Part shown: positions 46,240 through 55,058 of the stretch, one piece after another
Numbering within the stretch: position 1 is the stretch's first letter
How the letters are laid out: each line of letters begins with the position of its first letter
Origin: Cryphonectria parasitica EP155
Taxonomy: Eukaryota; Ascomycota; Sordariomycetes; Diaporthales; Cryphonectriaceae
Direction: 5' to 3'
NCBI RefSeq assembly: GCF_011745365.1
Contig: NW_024468915.1
Coordinates: 970,653 to 1,034,652, forward strand
DNA: 64,000 bases
Made by a program: the position numbers and the translations under genes
The notes under the pieces: generated by a model
Seen by the model: the letters and a program-made list of their open reading frames with translations, nothing else
What the model was told of the DNA's origin: nothing
The model's database searches: none

Positions 46240-46866
46240 CTAGCCTTGGAGCTTAGCCATCTGGTCTAGAAGCTCCTGTAGGACATCGTCGTCGATCTTG
46301 TCGGCGATAGAAGGAATGAGGGTCTTGGCCTCCTCAGCGCTGTCGCAGCAAAGCGAGCCTATACACAACAAACAACGGACCCGCGTTAGCCAAAAAAGGA
46401 TTCAGGTCCCTCTCTCTATTTCTCTACACCTCTCTCAACACACACACAACCCCCTCCCCCTACAGCAAACTGAACTACGAGCCACTTCCAGGGGATATGG
46501 CGAGCGCATACCGATCTGGGCGCGCTCGAACTTGTTGAGCTGCTTGTGCGAGCTGAGGAGGCGCTCGACGGCCTCGACATTCTCCTTTTGCTTGAAGCGC
46601 GCAAACGCATCGAGGTAGTCGATGGTCTTGGACAGGATTTCGGACTCCTGGAAGTTCTTGCGGTCGTTGCGGCGCTTGGAAATCAGCGCGTTGATGACGA
46701 GCGACGCCTCGGACAGGGTGAGCGTGTCCACGTTCTCGAACTCGCCCAGCTTCAGCTCGGCGCCCGCCTGCTCGTCGCCGCGGGCCACCGGCTTGGGTCG
46801 CGAGGTGGGCGGGCGCCGGGGGCGCGACTGCTGACCGTTGCTGATGTTGTTGACCTGCTCTGCCAT
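46240..46866 (-). CDS. RPB4: RNA polymerase II subunit Rpb4
   Basis: Forms the Rpb4/Rpb7 stalk of RNA polymerase II, with roles in initiation, mRNA export and decay. Exons 46866-46512 and 46358-46240 (donor GTATGC, acceptor GTATAG) encode 157 residues. The first 40 are polar and basic. The conserved domain begins AELKLGEFENVDTLTLSEAS, a typical stalk-docking segment with the N-x-x-x-L-T-x-S-E pattern. It continues NFQESEILSKTIDYLDAFAR, then LNKFERAQIGSLCCDSAEEA, where the splice junction falls inside IG|S, and ends LQELLDQMAKLQG. The HRDC-like helical layout and the total length match fungal Rpb4. It is divergent to TRS23 with 741 bp between starts. The call is firm. Confidence 0.94.
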
Positions 46867-47607
46867 CTTGACTGGTGTGAACAGGAGCTGAGCGACAGCA
46901 GGGGGGCCAGTTCGGAGTGGTTGTCGCGAAGGGGATAAGAGAGCGTCGAGGAGGTGGGAGCGCAACCGGAAGGATGTGAGAGAGAGGTGGGTGCGACGAC
47001 CCTTTTTTCCTTTTTCCTTTTCTTTGTGCAGCACGTCTCCCTCTCTTGTGTGAGTGCAGCTACTTGCCACAGAGAGTGGTGGTTATTAATAGCTGCAAAG
47101 CTGGCCCGTGGGTAATCCTGCGCTGTGGTGGCGTAGTTGAAGGTTGAAGTGATGGCAGAGAAGTTGAGAGCAAAGCCTCAGCAAGGTAGCCTCTAGAGCC
47201 TCCAATGTTGAAAGGACCTTGCAGCGCTCAGCGTCCGTGCACTCCATACCCCTGCACAGGCCCCTGACACCTACCCAGTTAACCCCTGGTGCAAAACGAT
47301 CTCCCCCAGTGCACTTTTGCCAGTGTCCTTTAGAAGGTATTATTCAACCTCAACTTGTGATCTCAGGGGACGATGATTGATGCCTCCTCACTCTTCCTTC
47401 AGCAACCATATTCATTCCTTGACTCATTCCTTCACAAAATGTATTGACCCGACTTCCTTCTGTTTCAGAGCAATAACAACCTGATACTGGATGAGATTTT
47501 TTATCCTATTCAGACTCTTCCCTGTTCACAAGTTTCCTCCTGCATAGCGAGAAAAAGAGAGAGAGCCAGGGAGCCGTCTGGGCTAACCAGGAGTTTCTTC
47601 ACCCAAC
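46867..47607. promoter_or_regulatory. Divergent promoter region of RPB4 and TRS23
   Basis: 741 bp between two essential genes read in opposite directions. CT-rich sequence on the minus strand lies just before the RPB4 start. No specific element is named with confidence. Confidence 0.5.
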
Positions 47608-48202
47608 ATGTAAGAACAACACTACTTCATACATGAATCACTGGCTGATGTCATCTAAATAATGCATAGGACTGTCTTTGCACTCATGATCATCAACAAG
47701 GCAGGAGGCCTAATATACAACCGCACATTCCAGGAGGGTGGCCTCAACCAGCTCAGCTCAAATGACTATCTGGTGATAGCAGGCACATTTCACGGGTACA
47801 TGAACCCCTCACACTCAACTCCCCTCCGCATCCATGTACACATGCTCAAATGAAAATAAACACAGTGTCCATGCCATCACAACACGTCTCAACCCAGTCA
47901 AGCAACCTCACATAATAACAGCACCCGGCGCCATTCCTAACCGGCCCGAGCCATCTTCCGGCCTCGAGGTCATGGAGACGGAGAATTTCCGCCTGCAGTG
48001 CTTCAACACCATGACAGGGACTAAGTTCCTGGTGTTTACTGATACCACGCAGGCCAACGTGGATGTCACTACCCGCAAGATTTACGAGCTGTACTCGGAC
48101 TATGTCATGAAGAATCCGTTTTACCAGTTGGAGATGCCTATTCGGTGTGAGATGTTCGACCGCAAGCTGAGCAGTTACATACGGGAGATCAACAACAGAT
48201 GA
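47608..48202 (+). CDS. TRS23: TRAPP complex subunit Trs23 (TRAPPC4/sybindin)
   Basis: Core subunit of TRAPP, the guanine-nucleotide exchange complex for Ypt1/Rab1 in ER-Golgi traffic. The best model has three exons: 47608-47609 (the AT of the start codon), 47670-47795 and 47866-48202, giving 154 residues. It begins MTVFALMIINKAGGLIYNRT, the expected longin-type first strand. The second junction (GGGTACAT donor, ACACAG acceptor) restores LVIAGTFHGVHAITTRLNPV, a family hallmark. The end NPFYQLEMPIRCEMFDRKLS is highly conserved in sybindins. Alternatively, translation could start at ATG 47662, which lies in the first intron and is in frame with exon 2, adding His-Arg. The split-start model is preferred because AT|GTAAGA is a strong donor, CATAG a fair acceptor, and the resulting N terminus fits the family better. 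Confidence 0.9.
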
Positions 48203-48604
48203 TTCTGATCTTCTTGAGGGGAGGAAGGGGTGGGATAAAGCAGAGCCCCAGTGTGAAGGCGCTCTCTAGGCGGAGAAGGGGCAAGGGAAAGGGAGCAGAC
48301 GGCTGGTAGGCGTTACGGCGTTCTTGACGAACAGTCTCTCATCTTGGTCACATATACTTGAAGCAAAGCCGGAATGAAGAGTAGCACTGGAAGTCATCGT
48401 TCCTCGTTTGGTGTCTTAAAAGTATGGTACAGCTCGTGACCCCTCGCAACTCGAGAATCTAAACCTCAAACCTGTAGATACCAAAAACACCTCTTTCCCA
48501 TAATATGTCCCATGCATTTAATCTTAGGGGAGGGAAGACTCTTTCTCTTTCTCGGCTTACGCCCTGTCGGCAGAACGAACCCTTAAAAAAGAGATCTTGG
48601 CAGA
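48203..48604. other. Convergent spacer, TRS23 and RPN10
   Basis: About 400 bp with the 3' ends of both genes; nothing else recognised. Confidence 0.6.
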
Positions 48605-49604
48605 TCAAGAAATGTCCATCTTATCGTCACTCTTGTCGCCATCCTTCTTGTCTTCTTTCGAGGCACCACTGCCGCTTGGCTCGCCGTTCTGATCCAACAA
48701 CGGCTTCGACGACTCATCCTCTTCCTTGACCGACTCCAACGATGCCTTCTGCGCCGCTTCTGCCTCCTCACGGGCCTGCTTGTCCCGGCGGGCCTGCTCC
48801 TCCTCCATACTCATGCGCAGGGCGAGTGCCAGCTCCGGATCGTTATTGGGGTCGAAGCCAAACTCGCCAAAGTCGTTGCCGGTATCTGCACCGGCCCCGG
48901 CAACGCCGGCGCCGCCCTCGCCTTGCATTATTGGAGAGCTGACCAGCTGATCCGACAGAAGGCCCACGCCTGCGGGGATCGCCACCAGATGAGAGCCCTC
49001 ACCGGACTTGACAATTTCGTTGAATTTAGTCAGCTTCCCGTACGTCTCGCTGCCCTCCGTCTCGCCGAACAGCACGAAGTCGACCGATGTGTTGACCTTC
49101 TTGAGCTTCTTGGCCAGGCTGACCAGGGTCTTCTCGGTGTCTTGGACGGGCGAGCACACAAAGGCGACGATGCGTTGCCGCTGTGTCTTGTTCTGTCGGT
49201 GCTTGAGGGCGAGCTAATCGTTATGGACGCCTGGCGTCAGCTTGCTGCTCCATACCAAAACTAGATCTCCCGGCCAGACAAGGAGAGGAAGAATAGGACA
49301 GGGTTACACATACACTTGCCACCTGGATACCCGTAGCTAGGTTCACCTCACCACCAATCTTCTTCTGCGTCCGGTGCAGGCCCTCGAGGATACGACCTTG
49401 CTCTGTCGTCAACGTGCTGAGGACCTCTGGTGCGTTGCCACCCATGCTCATGAGACCAACGGAAGACTCTGGGTTGCTTGTCGTGATCGACTGGAAGAGG
49501 ATATTGACAGCGTCCCTCTGCGCTCCGAAACGAGTAGGCGCGTAGTCTCCATTGCGACTGTGTTCGCTGTTGTCGACAACGATCATGACCGCTTCGAGGA
49601 CCAT
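48605..49604 (-). CDS. RPN10: 26S proteasome ubiquitin receptor Rpn10
   Basis: Regulatory-particle subunit that captures ubiquitinated substrates and stabilises lid-base contact. Exons 49604-49314 and 49213-48605 (donor GTATGT, acceptor GATTAG) encode 299 residues. The VWA domain spans residues 1-190: [20 protein letters not shown] is the family's standard opening with the MIDAS-like DxSxxxR segment, followed by [13 protein letters not shown] and [13 protein letters not shown]. The junction restores [20 protein letters not shown]. The ubiquitin-interacting motif is at about 222-236, [15 protein letters not shown], with the required L-A-L-A-x-x-x-S core. The acidic and Lys-rich C terminus ends SDDKMDIS. 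A single UIM matches fungal Rpn10 rather than the two-UIM animal form. It is divergent to the borealin-type gene. Confidence 0.95.
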
Positions 49605-50199
49605 CTTGGCTGTGTTTGTTCGGCGTGGGAGCGACGCCGGGCTGGAGGGGGTGGGGGGGGGGTCGCAAGCCGGTCAAAACCTTAGACCGTAAAAAGAGAG
49701 GGCCTAGATGTTAAGTTAAAGGAGAAAAGATGGACAAGACACAGCGCACAAGAGAAGGTGTCGAGGGAGGAAAGGTGGTTGTGGCTCGGACGTTGGCAGA
49801 CAAGAAGTGAAGTGCTGAGTTAAGCTGCCGGGGAGGTTGACGTTGAGGGAGGTACGGCAAGCTCCCACAAGCCATTCGTAAGGCGGGTTCAGCCTGGGCT
49901 TGTCTGGGGGCGTCACACCCTGGACGGCAGGGGCTCTCAAGCAAAGACCCACAGAGAGTTTAGCGCGCCCAAATCCCTGCAGACATCTCATCTTTCTCCT
50001 CTTAGCCTGAGCCACTCGCCTTTTGTTTACCTTTGCCAGCCCAGCCAGCCACTTATGCATATTAGTTATTCGCTGGTTCATCTGACAATTTCAAAGGCGC
50101 GCAAAGCTGAACACAACACGACCACCACCATTTCACTTTCAGCATCGTTTCCCATCGCTGCTAAGTCATCACATCACTATTCAGAGGAGTCGATCTTCA
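49605..50199. promoter_or_regulatory. Divergent promoter of RPN10 and borealin-type gene
   Basis: 595 bp between starts. It carries a 10-G run at 49653-49662. I looked for the proteasome element GGTGGCAAA and found only GGTCGCAAG at 49661, which is too weak to call. Confidence 0.5.
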
Positions 50200-51507
50200 A
50201 TGATGGCGCCTCGTGGTATGAAGAGAAAGTCGGACGAAGGCGTGTCGTCAACAACAGACGGCCACGTCGATAACGTGCAAAACCCGCAGTCGCAGAGGAC
50301 TGCGACCAGACCTGGCACGCCTCCAAACGCAGATGGACCTTCCAAGAAGCAGAAGACAGGCATATCGATGAACCAGAAGCAGGTTCTCATCGATAACCTC
50401 CAGCTCGAAAGTAGGCGGCCATACGCGACCAGTACTGCATTCAGGGGGTGAAAGTGAACCATGTTCTGACGCGTCTTAATAGTCACGGAGCGCGCACGCA
50501 AGCTGCGAGCGCAGTACAGTCTGCAGGCACAGGGTCTGAGGACACGCATAGAAATACGCGTGAATCGGATTCCCATGGCTCTGCGGAAAGCCAAGATGGG
50601 AGAGCTTGCGGACAGGTACAAGAACGGCCAGCCTCCCCAGCAGTTCAAGCCTGCACCTTCAACGGCGCTCTCAGCGTCACGCCCTACACTCCCACCACCA
50701 GTGCCCGAGAAGGATAGACCTCCTCTGGTGCAACCCGATTCTACGCGCTCAGCGGCATCTCACATGACAGCGCCATCACATGCCAGGCCGGGTAGTCCGG
50801 CTAAGAAGACCAGGTTCGTCACCGCTCACCCGTCTCAGACTTCTTTCCGTGCTCATACATTCAGTGATGAGATCTGGGGCACCGGGAAGAACAATGGTGG
50901 CGAGGCGACAAATTTGGAACCCCCCAAGACGAAGAATCGCGCTGAGGTAGTTGCCGACAAGGCCTCCAAGGTCCTCTCCCCAGCATCACCCAATGTCAGG
51001 CCCCTCCCACGACCCGCGCCCGGCGACAAACCCGCCCCTATCCGGCCCACACCTCTCTCTGAGATCGCGCCCTGTCCGGCAAAATCGCCTGTGAAACAGA
51101 GCAGCGCCTCCAATCTCTTCAGCACTTTGGCCGAGAAGGCTCGAGGCACGCGGAAGGATACTGGGGCCAAGCGCGGCGACGCGTCGGCATCGACCACTGC
51201 AAACTCAGCTGCCGGCACAGGGCGAGGGAGGAAGCCAGGCGCCAAGTCGGCCAAGGAAACCACCAAAGGTGGCCTGACAGCAAAGACTCAGCGGAGAGTT
51301 AGTGGCATCAGCGAGTCGAGCGAGAGCAGCACAGGAACCGTCGTCAAGAAGAGCACGGCGAAGAAGGTCGCGTCCGCCAAGGGAACTGGTGTCTTGGGAA
51401 CTATTAGAAGAGGGGTTACCGGCGCCGGCGTGACCAAGAAGACAGCTGCCACGAGGGCAACCTCAGCTTCCACTGCTACTGGCAGGGTCCTGAGGAAGAG
51501 AAACTAA
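50200..51507 (+). CDS. Borealin/Nbl1-domain protein of the chromosomal passenger complex
   Basis: Predicted chromosomal passenger complex subunit that bundles with survivin and INCENP to target Aurora B. Exons 50200-50410 and 50483-51507 join through GTAGGC and TAATAG in phase 1 and give 411 residues. The Nbl1/Borealin N-terminal helix is at about 55-112: MNQKQVLIDNLQLEITERAR (restored across the junction), then RAQYSLQAQGLRTRIEIRVN and RIPMALRKAKMGELADRY. These match the family's leucine-rich helix and the RxxKM/GEL block. The remaining 300 residues are disordered, rich in Lys, Ser, Pro and Ala, with SPAKKTRF and RRVSGISESS, fitting kinase-regulated DNA or nucleosome contact. Start may be either of two adjacent ATG codons. 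The family call is strong at the N terminus; the tail is not conserved enough to test. Confidence 0.85.
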
Positions 51508-51861
51508 TGACTGTTTTGCTGGTGTTCCGGAGGATCTATCTGGGGGCCGAGCGACTGCCGAGGCGGGACTGATTTGGACATGTACAGAGATGAGGAGGCC
51601 AAAGGTTGCAAAAGGGGTTGGTTCGTTCTGGAGGTCTGGGTCGGGTTTCACGGGTGGAGGCGCACGGCGTTCGGGTCTGCTATCAGCTGGGAGAGATCGT
51701 CACATGGTTGTGCCGAGAGCGCTATGCGAAATGTATTCGTTCCATCTCTGACTTGCCAGAATTGTATATGACTCGTTCAATCCATGGTATCCCATACAGA
51801 CACAAACACACACACAATGCCTATAACCCAAAAGCCTTGCCCCGTCATGCCTTCATCCCAT
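51508..51861. other. Convergent spacer, borealin and TMA22
   Basis: About 350 bp of 3' sequence; nothing further seen. Confidence 0.6.
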
Positions 51862-52708
51862 CTAGCCGGCACTCGCGGCGCTCGCTCCCTTCTTCTTCTT
51901 ATCGTCCACGAACTCGATGTTATCCTCGGGTATCTGCTTGTATTTCTCGAGCAAAAACTCCTCGATCTCGTCGCTCACATCGCCCTGCACGACAATCTCC
52001 TCGCCGCCGGATGGAGTCTTTGTGACGCTGGAGCCTGTGGCGAACTTCTTGCCAAACTCCTTGGCGACCTTCTTCAGCTCGAGGTCGAAGGCCTCGAGCC
52101 CCGAGACGGCGGTGACGAACTTGCGCTTGTTCCTCTCGATGCGCTTGATGACCACCGTGCTGGATGCACGTTTGTCGGCCTGCTTCTGCTCGGCGGCCTC
52201 GGCCTTGGCCGTCTTCTTCTGGGCATCCTTTTCGGCGCGCTTCTGGGCTTCGATGGAGAGGTCGGCTGTGGAGGCTGCTAGGGCTTCTGTGGGGGTGGGA
52301 AAGAAGGGTGGGAAAGGGTATTAGCAAGCATGTAAAAGTAAAAGGAGCAATGGGGAGGGGAAGGGAGAGGCTGAATGGCGTACCAGGTGACCATATCCTG
52401 TGGTAGAGGTCTGGATGAGTCTTCTGGAGCCATTCCTGGCATTTCTTCACGGTGCCTCCATATTCACAATACTGGCCCCAAACAGGTGGTCAGTTGATCC
52501 GCTTCTTGAGTGGTGGGTATACGAAGGAGGACAGAGGAGTTTTTTGTAAATTACCTCTGGTGGTAGAGTGCAGACTGTACCACAGTTAGTTCGAGCACAA
52601 GGGAAACCATGGTATTGACGACAAGATGGAACAAGAAAACATACCAGCACAATAGAGCACCTTCTGAGCCTGCAGCTCACCTGGTACAGAGGACTCAACA
52701 TCAGCCAT
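51862..52708 (-). CDS. TMA22: Translation machinery-associated protein Tma22 (DENR family)
   Basis: Works with Tma20 (MCT-1) to release 40S subunits and tRNA after termination and to support reinitiation. Four exons, 52708-52645, 52574-52555 (20 nt), 52471-52384 and 52286-51862, encode 198 residues. The N-terminal zinc-binding segment is assembled from three exons: VLYCAVC TLPPE then YCEYGGTVKKC, with putative ligands Cys20, Cys23, Cys30 and Cys39. EWLQKTHPDLYHRIWSP follows and is conserved. A Lys/Ala-rich linker (AQKRAEKDAQKK) leads to the SUI1-like domain from about residue 100, with VVIKRIERNKRKFVTAVSGL and KKVAKEFGKKFATGSSV, then EIVVQGDVSDEIEEFLLEKY. The tail is Lys-rich. All four parts match family order and length, and every junction keeps frame. 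Confidence 0.94.
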
Positions 52709-53584
52709 AGCAGTGAAGAGCAAATATTTATAAAGAGAAGAGCAGGAGGGGATGCTTCTTCTTTCTATGTGTTGGGCTGGTGTGTGTGCTTTGCTGTTGC
52801 TGCTACTGTTGCTGAAAGTGTACTATTCATGATCAATTGTTGGCCCAGGTTCAGAGACGCGGGGTTCCTTTCCAGTGCCCCGCCATTGTCGTTGCTGCTA
52901 TGGTGGTAGCCTGGTTGGCCAGGGCCTAGGGACGTCACTGAGCTAGGGGGGACGGGGGCGGGCTGGTGGGCTCCAGCTTACATAAGTCTTCCAGGCAATA
53001 ATACTAGCAAGCCTGAAGTAGGTTTGCACGAATTGGCGTGCTAAGTGGAGTGTCAGTACATCTCTTGAACCCCAATGAGTGGGCAAACATGTCTGGAGCA
53101 GTTTTCAATGTCAACGCTGTCCATGTCGCCCCCATCTTTGCATTGCTGAGCCAGCATGCATAAGTTAATGAAGCAGGCAGATCATCAAGGTTCCCTCACA
53201 GCAGCAGCAAGGGAGGCCCCATCCAACCTCCAGCTTACCTCATCTCCTTCCTTGTCCATGCATACTTTACTATTTTACCACTCCTCCTCGATTCCATGGT
53301 TCAGAATGAACAAGCGCTGTTCTTTTCGTCATACCCATGGTTCACGATACATTTGAAGATCAACCATCAGGTCTGCGCCTCAGTGACCATCAGCGACTGA
53401 CCAGGGCTCTCCAGCCAATCCTCGCATTCGCTCCCCTGCCCATCCCCCATGCCCATCCCCCATGCCGACCATTGCTCTATAGTGCACCTTGGAACCGCCC
53501 AAGATTGTACTCATCAGGCAATACGCCGAGCGGCTGCAATAATTGTTTGGAAACATTTCACGTATCGACAGACATTGTCACCAG
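52709..53584. other. Upstream region of TMA22
   Basis: About 880 bp with the TMA22 promoter. A 13-nt unit, CCCATCCCCCATG, is repeated twice in tandem near 53439-53466. Otherwise unremarkable. Confidence 0.5.
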
Positions 53585-53943
53585 ATGAGTCGATGTTTGC
53601 TGATCATGGGCGCTTGTCTGATCTTGGTTGTTTCTTTCTTTTCTGTGGGGTAAACGTCCTTTCAGCCACTGTTGTTCTTACCAGCACTCCTTTCAGGCAA
53701 GCGATCGAGAAAGAGCAACGGGAGCTGCAACGAGACCTGCAGTCACGAGACCAGAAGCAGACTGGCAGACCGCAGAAAGAGGCTGGGATGATTGAGTTCT
53801 CGTCCTACCTGCTGATCTTGGATGGAACGAAAAGCCCGTACGAATATACTGGTGGTGGGTGGACCGCCTTCAACATTTCGTTCCTGCATGAGCCCCTCTC
53901 AGCCAAGTATCTGGGCATCATGAAGGATTACCGGGCGTCCTGA
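53585..53943 (+). CDS. Possible small secreted or membrane-anchored protein
   Basis: I do not recognise this protein. The proposed model has exons 53585-53649 and 53697-53943 with a 47-nt intron (GTAAAC donor, TTTCAG acceptor) and encodes 103 residues. The N terminus MSRCLLIMGACLILVVSFFS is a good hydrophobic signal or anchor. The mature part has a charged helix (AIEKEQRELQRDLQSRDQ) followed by a hydrophobic, aromatic C-terminal half (EFSSYLLILDGTKSPYEY, then GGGWTAFNISFLHEPLSA). There is only one Cys in the body, so it is not a typical Cys-rich effector. The intron is short for this genome, and an unspliced frame starting at ATG 53593 is an alternative with no signal. Neighbours give no functional hint. 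Confidence is limited because only one model property, the signal sequence, supports it. Confidence 0.4.
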
Positions 53944-55058
53944 GATCTCTCGATCGATCGAGAACCATTGCCCCTTGCCAGGCCTCTTTGTCTTTTGATC
54001 CACCGACTCAGTCGATGACCGCCTTCGACCATCTCTTCTAAGCGTCCCGTCTGGGGTGACATTGGCAACGCAATTTAAGCGCCCAGGTCGAAGCGCCACA
54101 TCCATCGTGTCACACCATTGGTCAATCTCTATTTGACTATTTCCTTCGTCCTCCTCCCAAGAAGGACGGTATTGGCCCCCAAGTTACCGCGCGCGAGCCA
54201 CTAGAGACCCTCGACATCTAAATCAAGAAACCCCAGAAAACGCGGGCCTCGAGCTGATTGGTGGTCCTGCACAAGCAGTGCAACCCTACTGCCTCTTCTG
54301 CGCGATGTCGTGGACACCTGTGGACACCTCGCCGACCACCTTGTCGACAGCCGGGACGGGATTATCACCGAGCAGTACACCGCAACGGCCTGCCCCCTCT
54401 CTGCATATGCTTCTGCATGTCATCTTGGAGAGCGTCAGCACAAGGGAGGGACTTTTCGGGTGTGATGTGCCGCCTGGCTCCAATGCTGTCCAATGTCAGC
54501 CTTCGCCCTTGCCGACCCACGCAGATCGAGTCACACTTCCTTGTCCAAATCCAGGGTCTGGCCGCGGGCCGGCCAGTGGTGCTCTCCTCCTCGTCCTTTT
54601 CACGCTGCTAGCCGCTCGACGGACGGGAACGGGTTTCTGCATGCCATCAAGCGAGGGCGCTCCAGCACATGGTGGGAGGGGAGACTTGTTGGTCTCTTTT
54701 CATAAAACCATCTTCATGACCCACGTTCCTTTGGAACAGCTTCTCTTTTTCGCACTTCTCTTCTTTACATTTTCACTCCAGCGAGTTTGCAGGAATAGAG
54801 AGAGAGAGCTTCGCAGGGCGAGGCATTCCTGTCGTTTAGGTTTTAATATTTCATCTCTTTTTTTTTTCTCCCTCCCCCATTATTTCCTTGCTTCGGCGCA
54901 GAGCGTCGTAGCCGTCTGACCTCCCACACCTTACCCGACTTCTTTTTTTATCTTGGGGATGACAATAGTTGTTATTCGTGCCATTATACCTGCACGATAA
55001 GGGGATTGATTATTTTTCTTATTTTTCTTTTTCTTTTGGTTTATCCAGGGAAAAAAAA
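53944..55058. other. Upstream region of the large methyltransferase gene
   Basis: About 1.1 kb. It contains a palindromic CTCGATCGATCGAG at 53948 or so. The last 200 bases are T- and CT-rich, with TTTTCTTTTTC near 55020, as expected of a leader. The A9 run touches the ATG. Confidence 0.5.

Noticed and set aside
49653..49670. Possible proteasome element near RPN10
   Set aside because: Only GGTCGCAAG is present, with two differences from GGTGGCAAA; not enough to call.
54278..54919. 213-codon open frame upstream of the large methyltransferase
   Set aside because: Starts at GTG, no domain, and overlaps a T-rich leader.
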